From contig DLLG01000008.1 in assembly GCA_002479075.1 (NCBI GenBank), positions 1-5,447 of the forward strand: 5,447 bases of DNA, given 5' to 3'. The DNA comes from Clostridiales bacterium UBA7568 (lineage in GTDB: Bacteria; Bacillota; Clostridia; Oscillospirales; CAG-272). Shown piece after piece: positions 1 to 5,373 of this stretch. Both the position numbers and the translations under genes were made by a program. Within the stretch, counting starts at the first letter, position 1. Each line of letters begins with the position of its first letter. The notes beneath the pieces were generated by a model. It saw only the letters and a program-made list of their open reading frames with translations. It was not told the DNA's origin and made no database searches.

Positions 1-21
1 TTCTTTTCAAAGAAAAGTAGG
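1..21 (-). repeat. Palindromic 3'-end repeat, left copy (cut by window edge)
   Basis: Read on the minus strand, the DNA directly after the pfkA TAA stop is CCTACTTTTCTTTGAAAAGAA, which then leaves the window. It contains the inverted repeat TTCTTT-TC-AAAGAA (plus strand 1-14). The same sequence follows the TAA of the kinase gene at the other end of the window, in the opposite orientation. Including the stop codon, 15 nt (TAACCTACTTTTCTT) match the inner arm there, and 19 nt (TACTTTTCTTTGAAAAGAA) match the outer part. It is too AT-rich, and lacks a U-tract, to be called a standard intrinsic terminator. A role in 3'-end formation is inferred from its position only. Confidence 0.75.
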
Positions 22-1083
22 TTATTGGATTTCGCCGGCGATTTCGTAAAGGCGCTGCATACCGGAAAGAACCTTTGCGCAGCGAGCTTCCATCGACGCT
101 TTGTCCTCGGGAGAGAGCGCAGCGATTTCTTCGGGAGTGATCTTCTTTTTGAACATTCTGTCAACAGTCAGCGCATATTTGATCTCTGTGCAGCAGATCT
201 GATCGTCAACCTTGCAGACAACGAGGTCCGAATGACCTGCGAGAAGCTGGTCAACGGCGTAAACGCCCATTTCGGAAGCGACGAGTCTGTCCTCAAGAGT
301 GGGCGAGCCGCCTCTCTGAACGTGTGCAAGGCGGGCAAACTTTGTTTCAACGCCTGTTTTGTCCTGAATGGTCTTTGCGAGCTGTTCCGCATAGCCGGGG
401 AGACCCTCGGAAACGATTACGATAAACGCTCTCTTGCCGCCTGCTCTTGCTCTCTTGATGTCCTCGATTGCCTTGTCTTCGTCAAAGGGGATTTCGGGAA
501 TTGCGATTGCCGTTGCGCCTGTTGCAATACCCGTGCGGAGGGCGATGTGTCCTGCCCAGCGCCCCATAACCTCAACAACATCGCAACGTGCGTGCGATTC
601 GCAGGTGTCACGGAGACGGTCGACCATAGCGATGACCGTATTCATTGCCGTATCAAAGCCGATGGTGTAGTCTGTTGAAGTAATGTCGTTATCGATTGTG
701 CCGGGGATACCGATCGTCGGTATGCCGCGCTTGGAAAGGTCTGTTGCGCCGCGGAACGTTCCGTCGCCGCCGATTGCGATGATACCGTCGATATGGTTCT
801 TTTCGCAAACGGCAATCGCCTTTGCCATACCCTCTTCGGTTTTGAATTCAAGACAACGGTCTGTGTAGAGGACGGTTCCGCTGCGTGTGATGATGTTCGA
901 GACATCGGAGGGAGACTTGACGAGCACCATATTGTCGTTTATAAGCCCCTTATAGCCTTCATAGATACCGTAAACCTCAACGCCTCTTGCAAGAGCGGCT
1001 CTTGCGGCTGCTCTGTATGCGGCGTTCATACCGGGAGCGTCGCCGCCCGATGTAAGTATGCCTATTCTTCTGAACTGTTTCAT
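22..1083 (-). CDS. pfkA: ATP-dependent 6-phosphofructokinase
   Basis: Cytosolic glycolytic kinase that phosphorylates fructose 6-phosphate to fructose 1,6-bisphosphate, the committed step of the Embden-Meyerhof pathway. Visible motifs: the N-terminal nucleotide loop TSGGDAPGMN (11-20), GGDGTF (105-110), PGTIDND (127-133) with catalytic Asp131, MGR (173-175) and HVQRGGSP (254-261). Gly108 and Gly128 occupy the positions that are Gly in ATP enzymes (E. coli 104 and 124) and Asp/Lys in pyrophosphate-dependent ones, so ATP is the expected donor. At 353 aa it is about 30 residues longer than E. coli PfkA, with the extra length at the C-terminus. Several E. coli effector-site residues are not kept (see findings). 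The ATG has an AAAGGAAGG ribosome site 7 nt upstream. It is the last gene of a leftward operon, 34 nt after the DUF6062 gene, and no promoter is obvious in that gap. Confidence 0.96.
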   Translation of the reverse strand: MKQFRRIGILTSGGDAPGMNAAYRAAARAALARGVEVYGIYEGYKGLINDNMVLVKSPSDVSNIITRSGTVLYTDRCLEFKTEEGMAKAIAVCEKNHIDGIIAIGGDGTFRGATDLSKRGIPTIGIPGTIDNDITSTDYTIGFDTAMNTVIAMVDRLRDTCESHARCDVVEVMGRWAGHIALRTGIATGATAIAIPEIPFDEDKAIEDIKRARAGGKRAFIVIVSEGLPGYAEQLAKTIQDKTGVETKFARLAHVQRGGSPTLEDRLVASEMGVYAVDQLLAGHSDLVVCKVDDQICCTEIKYALTVDRMFKKKITPEEIAALSPEDKASMEARCAKVLSGMQRLYEIAGEIQ

Positions 1084-1117
1084 TTTCTTGCCTTCCTTTA
1101 TTTTTTGAATTATTTGT

Positions 1118-1837
1118 TTACTTGTTTTCCTCGGAATTTACGCCTCCGCAGAGGAAGTTTATCGCTCTGGGAACGGAATCCTTTGCATTATACCAAGGCT
1201 CGGAATCATAGCGATAATCAAACTTTTTGCAGAACCAGCTGACGTCGCCCCCAAGCTCGTGAATATACTTTTTCATAATATCCCGCGATACGGAGAAGAA
1301 TTCGCCGAACATTTTCTTCGGGAGATTGTCTCTCCCCGCCGCGAGCAGGAGCTTGTAGTCCGGCAGGCAGAAGCAACGTTGCGCCTTGTATTTATCGCGG
1401 AACTGCTCCTCGTTTTCCCAGAGATATATCACCGTGCCGAGCATTTTTGAAAAAGCGTCGCCGACGCGCGAGCAGACATAGCAGGAGGCTTCAAGCCTTC
1501 CCAGCTTTTCCTCCTCTTTTGTGCCCTTGCCGTCAAAAAGGGTGCCGCCGGAGAAGATTTCCTTTTCCGTCTCGGCTATGTGACTTTCAAGCATAAGCGC
1601 GATCGGTAGCCGGCTCCCGCCGCTGCCCGTCATCATATCGAAATGCCTGCGACAGAAGCCCTTTTTGTTCGTCTCGATGCGGACGTCCGGCTCCATCATC
1701 GCTGCGCCTGTTATGCGCTCCAGCTCGTTTTTTTCAAGCATATTGCGCATAAGGCAAAGCGGACAATCGGGCGTTTCGCTTTCAAGGGTTTTGTCAAAAG
1801 CCTCGTTTATCGGTATCGTATATATCTTTTCTGCCAC
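1118..1837 (-). CDS. DUF6062-type Cys-rich protein, function unknown
   Basis: A 239-aa soluble protein with no signal peptide or membrane segment. It resembles the clostridial DUF6062 family as I remember it: N-terminus KIYTIPINEAFD, then a CPLC pair, MEPDVRIETN, a GFCRRHF motif, and a C-terminal region with SWFCKKFDYR and PW (residues 201-216). Two CxxC...C motifs recur along the chain: C25/C28 with C62/H65, and C119/C122 with C155/C157. This suggests a duplicated metal-binding half in which the second His is replaced by Asp160. Metal binding is an inference and no reaction is known to me. The start codon is GTG. It is supported by a ribosome site and by the family-like N-terminus, and no alternative start precedes it within the 23-nt gap to the upstream gene. 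It is co-directional with the EEP hydrolase and pfkA. Confidence 0.85.
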   Translation of the reverse strand: MAEKIYTIPINEAFDKTLESETPDCPLCLMRNMLEKNELERITGAAMMEPDVRIETNKKGFCRRHFDMMTGSGGSRLPIALMLESHIAETEKEIFSGGTLFDGKGTKEEEKLGRLEASCYVCSRVGDAFSKMLGTVIYLWENEEQFRDKYKAQRCFCLPDYKLLLAAGRDNLPKKMFGEFFSVSRDIMKKYIHELGGDVSWFCKKFDYRYDSEPWYNAKDSVPRAINFLCGGVNSEENK

Positions 1838-1847
1838 TTCGCTCCGT

Positions 1848-1854
1848 CTCCTTT
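1848..1854 (-). promoter_or_regulatory. Ribosome binding site fixing a GTG start
   Basis: AAAGGAG on the minus strand lies 10 nt upstream of the GTG at 1837-1835. It fills most of the 23-nt gap after the EEP hydrolase stop codon and supports GTG as the true start of the DUF6062-type gene. Confidence 0.7.
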
Positions 1855-1860
1855 CGGGGT

Positions 1861-2619
1861 TTATACGCAGAGCTCAACGTTTGCAACGTATGCTCTGTGG
1901 TCGGAGAGCTGTTTGTTTATTATTTCAACGGATTCGGTCTTGAATTCCTTGCTGACGAAGATATAATCTATCTTCTGGTCGGGGCCGAATTCGGGGTTTG
2001 TCGGGAATGTGATTGCATTCTGATCGGGATAGACGTCAAACGTATCGGAGAGAAGCTCGCGGATAGGATCGAGAACCGGATCATCCGGCTGAGCGTTGAA
2101 ATCTCCCATAACGATTACAGGGTGTTCGCTGTCCTTGATGAGCTCTGCCATAATCTTGACGGCGTTTGCTCTTTCTGCCTTTGCAAGACCGAAATGCGAA
2201 ACGAAAACGTCAACGTCCGTGCCGTCAAAATCGACAAGCGCATTGAGGATGACTCTTGTCTCGTAATAAACGTCCTCGTCACGTGTGAGCGGGTCGGGGA
2301 TGGGGCAGATGCGGACATTTTTTATATGATGCTTTGAGAGGAAGCCGTTACCGTAGTTGCCAGGCTTGCCGCCGAAAAGCCAGGTGACAGCGGGAGCGAA
2401 CGCGTCCTCATAGCCGAGAAGACCGCCCAGAACCTGTGTAGTCTTTATTCTACCGCTGCGGACGAGCATATAATCGACTTCGTTGAGCCCGCAGATGTCC
2501 GGAGCCTGCTCCTTTATCGTTGCGGCGTATTTTTCAACGGCATATTCAAACGGTTTTCCCGTGCCCTTGCCAAAATCGCGCGTTGCGGCGATATTATAGG
2601 TCATAAGTTTTAATTTCAT
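1861..2619 (-). CDS. Endonuclease/exonuclease/phosphatase (EEP) family metal-dependent hydrolase
   Basis: A 252-aa, full-length single-domain EEP-fold phosphoesterase (the fold of DNase I, exonuclease III and sphingomyelinase). The motifs appear in order: TYNI (7-10, Asn9), DICGLNEVD with metal ligand Glu47, NYGNGFLSK (88-96), YETR (119-122), SHFGL with His142, MGDFNA with Asp173 and Asn175, KIDYIFVS with Asp218, and the terminal SDHR with the catalytic Asp240-His241 pair. All catalytic positions are present, so the enzyme should be active with Mg2+. There is no signal peptide, so it is cytosolic, unlike secreted DNases or sphingomyelinases. It best fits the broad COG3568-type group; the substrate cannot be read from sequence. 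The ATG has GGAGG 8 nt upstream and a promoter further back. It is the first gene of the leftward operon and diverges from a DNA glycosylase gene, so a role in nucleic acid repair is possible but unproven. Confidence 0.92.
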   Translation of the reverse strand: MKLKLMTYNIAATRDFGKGTGKPFEYAVEKYAATIKEQAPDICGLNEVDYMLVRSGRIKTTQVLGGLLGYEDAFAPAVTWLFGGKPGNYGNGFLSKHHIKNVRICPIPDPLTRDEDVYYETRVILNALVDFDGTDVDVFVSHFGLAKAERANAVKIMAELIKDSEHPVIVMGDFNAQPDDPVLDPIRELLSDTFDVYPDQNAITFPTNPEFGPDQKIDYIFVSKEFKTESVEIINKQLSDHRAYVANVELCV

Positions 2620-2661
2620 AGATTTTTCCTCCGAAAATAAAAGCTTCGATTTTCTTTCATA

Positions 2662-2690
2662 ATAATATCATCTTTTTCTCGTAATTACAA
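2662..2690 (-). promoter_or_regulatory. Predicted sigma-A promoter of the leftward operon
   Basis: On the minus strand, TTGTAA (2690-2685) and TATTAT (2667-2662) are separated by exactly 17 nt. They match the consensus at 4/6 and 5/6. The expected transcript start near 2655 leaves a 5' leader of about 36 nt carrying the GGAGG site of the EEP gene. The surrounding DNA is AT-rich, so chance matches are possible. Confidence 0.6.
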
Positions 2691-2702
2691 TAAAAAATCG
2701 TT

Positions 2703-2717
2703 AAATAATGATTAAAT
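2703..2717. promoter_or_regulatory. Possible Fur/PerR-like operator between divergent promoters (weak)
   Basis: AAATAATGATTAAAT has a 7-1-7 layout and matches the Bacillus PerR consensus TTATAATNATTATAA at 10 of 14 arm positions by eye. It sits between the two opposing -35 elements, where a regulator could affect both operons. The region is very AT-rich, so this may be coincidence or simply UP-element DNA. Confidence 0.2.
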
Positions 2718-2731
2718 TTATGCCCTCTCGG

Positions 2732-2760
2732 TTGACAAAACGGCGAAAATAACGCATAAT
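2732..2760 (+). promoter_or_regulatory. Predicted sigma-A promoter of the rightward operon
   Basis: A perfect -35 TTGACA (2732-2737) and a -10 CATAAT (2755-2760) are spaced by 17 nt, the optimum. Transcription should start near 2767, giving a short leader of about 26 nt before the glycosylase ATG. This is the stronger of the two divergent promoters by consensus match. Confidence 0.78.
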
Positions 2761-2781
2761 TGTATAGATAACGACGGTTGC

Positions 2782-2787
2782 GGGAGG
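2782..2787 (+). promoter_or_regulatory. Ribosome binding site fixing the glycosylase start
   Basis: GGGAGG lies 5 nt before the ATG at 2793. An in-frame TTG at 2778 would place this site inside the coding region and has no purine-rich site of its own, so the ATG is preferred. Confidence 0.82.
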
Positions 2788-2792
2788 AATTT

Positions 2793-3650
2793 ATGAATAC
2801 AGCTGTTCTCTCTGCGGATAAAATTGCCTTTGAAGGCGTTCGGAATTTTTCTCCCGCCCTCATTTTTGACTGCGGTCAGTGCTTCCGCTTTGACGTCCTT
2901 GCGGACGGCTCGGCGGAGGGAACTGTCGGGCGCGAGCACGCAAAAATCTCCGTCCGCGGCGATACGGTCACGGTTGACGGCGGGCAGGACAGAGAGCTTT
3001 GGCGGCAGTTTCTCTGCATTGACGAGGATTACGACGCCATAAAAAAGAACATCGGCGAGCATTTCGGCAAATACGGGGACGTCATTTTTGACGCAATGCG
3101 CGTCGGAGACGGAATAAGGATTCTCCGGCAGGACGAATGGGAGGCGCTTTGCTCGTTCATCGTCTCGCAGAACAACAATATCGGCAGGATAAAGAAAATT
3201 ATCGCGCGGCTCTGCGAAAAATTCGGCGAGCCGTTTGAATCCGGCGGGAAGATATATTACAGCTTTCCGAAGGCGGAGACGCTTGCCTGCGCCGGAGAAA
3301 GCGAGATATTCTCCTGCGGCACGGGCTTCCGCGCAAAATACATAAGCGACGCGGCAAAGAGGGTCGCTTCGGGCGAGACGGATCTCGGCTTGATTGCGGC
3401 TATGGATGATGAAGCCGCGCGCGCAGAGCTGATGAAGATATGCGGCGTAGGGCCGAAGGTTGCAAACTGCGCTTTGCTTTTCGGTTTTCATCGTCTCTCC
3501 TCATTCCCGATCGACGTATGGATAAAACGTGTGCTTGACAAATATTATAAAAACGGGATAGACCTTTGCGACCTCGGCGATTACGCGGGCGTTGCGCAGC
3601 AATATCTTTTCTATTACGAACGCTATAAAAACGGGGAGGAAATCAAATGA
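2793..3650 (+). CDS. ogg: 8-oxoguanine DNA glycosylase/AP lyase, OGG1 type
   Basis: A 285-aa bifunctional base-excision repair enzyme that removes 8-oxoguanine from DNA and nicks the resulting abasic site. The N-terminal OGG domain carries GQCFRF (28-33; human OGG1 has GQSFRW, with Gly42 contacting oxoG). The helix-hairpin-helix domain follows, with SFIVSQNNNI (121-130, the strand-invading Asn motif), GTGFRAKYI (176-184, matching GLGYRARYV), CGVGPKVANC (217-226) with Schiff-base Lys222 (human Lys249), and FPIDVW (238-243) with Asp241 (human Asp268). Gln269 and Phe273 match human Gln315 and Phe319, which clamp the base. Human His270 is Trp243 here. The full active site points to 8-oxoguanine rather than alkylated bases, although automated pipelines often label such proteins as 3-methyladenine glycosylase 2. 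It is the first gene of the rightward operon and its TGA overlaps the next ATG. Confidence 0.94.
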   Translation: MNTAVLSADKIAFEGVRNFSPALIFDCGQCFRFDVLADGSAEGTVGREHAKISVRGDTVTVDGGQDRELWRQFLCIDEDYDAIKKNIGEHFGKYGDVIFDAMRVGDGIRILRQDEWEALCSFIVSQNNNIGRIKKIIARLCEKFGEPFESGGKIYYSFPKAETLACAGESEIFSCGTGFRAKYISDAAKRVASGETDLGLIAAMDDEAARAELMKICGVGPKVANCALLFGFHRLSSFPIDVWIKRVLDKYYKNGIDLCDLGDYAGVAQQYLFYYERYKNGEEIK

Positions 3651-4306
3651 TACTTGAACCGAAAAATATAGACATAGCCTATCGTTGCGACGAATGCGGA
3701 GGCACCGTGCGTACGGTTGTCGGTGCGCTTGCGCTCTCCGGCGATATGCTGAAATTAAAGTGTGACTGCGGCGGCAGCGAGCTTCAGATAAACAAAACGT
3801 CGGACGGAAAATACCGCTTTACGGTGCCCTGCGTTTTCTGCGATTCGCCGCACAGCTTCGTCATTTCAAGAAAGACGCTGATGTCAAGAGAACTTTTCAC
3901 CTTCCCCTGCCCCTATGCGGGAATGGATATTCTTTTCGTCGGAGACGAGAAGAAGGTTGAAGAGGCGATCGAAAAGTCGGATGACGAGCTTTCGGAGCTT
4001 CTCGGCGATCAGAGCTTTGACGATATAAAAAAGCCCGAGGACGAAGAATGGGGCGATGCGCATCTTCAGGATCTGATTCTCTTCTCGCTCGGCGAGCTTG
4101 CGGAGGACGACGCAATCAAATGCGACTGCCCCGACGGAGGAGACTTTGTTGTCACCCCGCATCCGGACAGGGTTGAAATAGCCTGCAAAAAGTGCGGCTG
4201 TAAAAGAGAAATTTCGTGCGAGGAGGGGAGCATTGGCGCTCACGTGCTTTTCGATTGTGACACCTTCCGTCTTCTCCCGCCCGACGATAATAAGGAGGAT
4301 AAATAA
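3647..4306 (+). CDS. Cys-rich putative zinc-ribbon protein, function unknown
   Basis: A 219-aa soluble acidic protein that I do not recognise as a named family, although the pattern resembles conserved clostridial hypothetical proteins. It has 14 cysteines in paired knuckles: CDEC (14-17) with CDC (39-41), CVFC (62-65) with His69 or Cys88, and near the C-terminus CDC (159-161) with CKKCGC (180-185). These could form two or three zinc ribbons, the last with the pair order reversed. Residues 100-160 form an acidic, helix-prone linker rich in Glu and Asp. There is no signal peptide, membrane segment or catalytic motif. The ATG overlaps the glycosylase stop as ATGA and has its own GGGGAGGA site ending 6 nt upstream, so the two genes should be translationally coupled. 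That coupling hints at a shared process but does not prove it. Confidence 0.85.
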   Translation: MILEPKNIDIAYRCDECGGTVRTVVGALALSGDMLKLKCDCGGSELQINKTSDGKYRFTVPCVFCDSPHSFVISRKTLMSRELFTFPCPYAGMDILFVGDEKKVEEAIEKSDDELSELLGDQSFDDIKKPEDEEWGDAHLQDLILFSLGELAEDDAIKCDCPDGGDFVVTPHPDRVEIACKKCGCKREISCEEGSIGAHVLFDCDTFRLLPPDDNKEDK

Positions 4307-5329
4307 ATGAAAAAAATAGTTTCTTTCGGCGAAATAATGCTCCGCCTGGCTCCGGAGGGTTATCTCCGTTTTGAACAGGCAGACAAATTCTGCGCAACTT
4401 TCGGCGGAGCCGAGGCAAACGTTGCCGTTTCCCTTGCGCGCTTCGGCGAGGACGCTCATTTCGTAACAAAAATTCCCGCAAACCCGATCGGCGACAGCTG
4501 CATCCGCGCGCTCCGCGCAGAAGGCGTTGACGTTTCCGATATTGCCCGCGGCGGCGAGAGACTCGGCATTTATTATGCGGAAAAGGGTGCTTCGCAGAGA
4601 CCGTCAAAGGTCGTTTACGACAGAAAATACAGCTCCGTATCGGCTGCCGGCAGAGAGGATTTTGATTGGGAAAAGATTCTTTCCGGCGCAGACTGGTTCC
4701 ATTTCACGGGCATAACTCCCGCCCTCTCGGACGGTACCGCAGAAATCTGTCTGGACGCTCTCAAAACGGCGAAAAAGCTCGGCGTCAAGACCAGCTGCGA
4801 CCTCAACTTCCGCAAAAACCTCTGGACGAGCGAAAAAGCCGGCAAGGTTATGGGCGAGCTTATGACATATGTCGATCTCTGCATCGCAAACGAAGAAGAC
4901 GCGGACAAGGTTTTCGGAATCAAGGCGGCTTCGACCGACGTTGAAACCGGCAAGCTGGACAGAGAGGGCTATAAGGATGTTGCAAAACAGCTCTGCGAGC
5001 GTTTCGGTTGCTCCTCCGTTGCAATCACGCTCCGCGAAAGCATTACCGCAAACGACAATAACTGGGCAGCTATGCTCTATTCGGGCGGCGAATGCTATTT
5101 CTCAAAGAAATATGCCGTTCATATTGTTGACCGCGTAGGCGGCGGCGATTCCTTCGGCGCAGGACTTATATACAGCCTTGTAAACGGCAAAGCCCCCGCA
5201 GACGCTATCGAATTTGCAACCGCAGCTTCCTGCCTCAAGCACACAATCGAAGGCGACTTCAACCGCGTAACGGTCGATGAAGTAAATGCGCTCGTAAAGG
5301 GCGGCGGCAGCGGCAGAGTTCAAAGATAA
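4307..5329 (+). CDS. kdgK: PfkB-family sugar kinase, probable 2-keto-3-deoxygluconate kinase
   Basis: A 340-aa cytosolic kinase of the ribokinase/PfkB fold. It most likely phosphorylates 2-keto-3-deoxygluconate to KDPG, which KDPG aldolase splits to pyruvate and glyceraldehyde 3-phosphate. Visible features: FGEIMLRL (7-14), the first PfkB signature GGAEANVAVSLARFG (33-47), GIYYAEKGASQRPS (87-100), YDR (104-106), DLNFRKNLW (165-173), and the second signature DRVGGGDSFGAG (275-286) with catalytic base Asp281. The YY...SQRPS stretch and DLNFRKNLW are KdgK-like rather than ribokinase- or fructokinase-like, but exact substrate calls in this family are often wrong. Length is normal. The ATG follows the previous TAA with no gap, and AAGGAGG (4292-4298) lies 8 nt upstream inside the preceding gene, so it is in the same operon. 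No aldolase or uronate gene is in view. Confidence 0.9.
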   Translation: MKKIVSFGEIMLRLAPEGYLRFEQADKFCATFGGAEANVAVSLARFGEDAHFVTKIPANPIGDSCIRALRAEGVDVSDIARGGERLGIYYAEKGASQRPSKVVYDRKYSSVSAAGREDFDWEKILSGADWFHFTGITPALSDGTAEICLDALKTAKKLGVKTSCDLNFRKNLWTSEKAGKVMGELMTYVDLCIANEEDADKVFGIKAASTDVETGKLDREGYKDVAKQLCERFGCSSVAITLRESITANDNNWAAMLYSGGECYFSKKYAVHIVDRVGGGDSFGAGLIYSLVNGKAPADAIEFATAASCLKHTIEGDFNRVTVDEVNALVKGGGSGRVQR

Positions 5330-5373
5330 CCTACTTTTCTTCGACCGTACTTTTCTTTGAAAAGAAAAGTAGG
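5330..5373 (+). repeat. Palindromic 3'-end repeat, right copy with internal duplication
   Basis: Directly after the kdgK TAA lies CCTACTTTTCTT (5330-5341), which pairs perfectly with AAGAAAAGTAGG (5362-5373). A tighter alternative hairpin pairs TACTTTTCTTT (5348-5358) with AAAGAAAAGTA (5361-5371) around GA. TACTTTTCTT occurs twice (5332-5341 and 5348-5357), 16 nt apart with CGACCG between, so the left arm looks partly duplicated relative to the copy after pfkA. The stem is followed by CAAAAGAAACTCC rather than a T-run, so it is not a canonical intrinsic terminator on either strand. It may still shape or protect transcript 3' ends. Confidence 0.8.

Noticed and set aside
25..678. Long plus-strand open frame (217 codons) opposite pfkA
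   Set aside because: It lies antisense to a clear phosphofructokinase, has no ribosome site, and its translation shows no recognisable domain. It is explained by the codon bias of pfkA.
2778..2792. In-frame TTG start adding five residues to the glycosylase
   Set aside because: The GGGAGG ribosome site would then be inside the coding sequence, and nothing suitable lies upstream of the TTG. The ATG at 2793 is better placed.
2718..3491. Long minus-strand open frame (257 codons) opposite the glycosylase gene
   Set aside because: It is antisense to ogg, whose active-site motifs are complete. The frame also runs through the promoter and ribosome site of ogg and shows no domain features.
3884..4607. 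Overlapping minus-strand open frames opposite the zinc-ribbon and kdgK genes
   Set aside because: Arg-rich, low-information translations antisense to well-supported genes. No ribosome sites or motifs.
5137..5164. GGGD in place of the usual GAGD in the second PfkB signature of KdgK
   Set aside because: The catalytic Asp281 and the anion-hole glycines are intact, and this variant is, as I recall, common in clostridial KdgK-like kinases. It is not a sign of inactivation.
22..5329. The two operons as an inverted duplication or composite mobile element
   Set aside because: The proteins on the two sides are unrelated in sequence, there is no transposase or integrase, and the flanking repeats look like dispersed intergenic palindromes rather than insertion-sequence ends.
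5330..5373. Intrinsic (rho-independent) terminator after kdgK
   Set aside because: The stem is AT-rich and no T-tract follows it on either strand, so the standard criteria fail. It is annotated as a repeat with possible 3'-end function instead.
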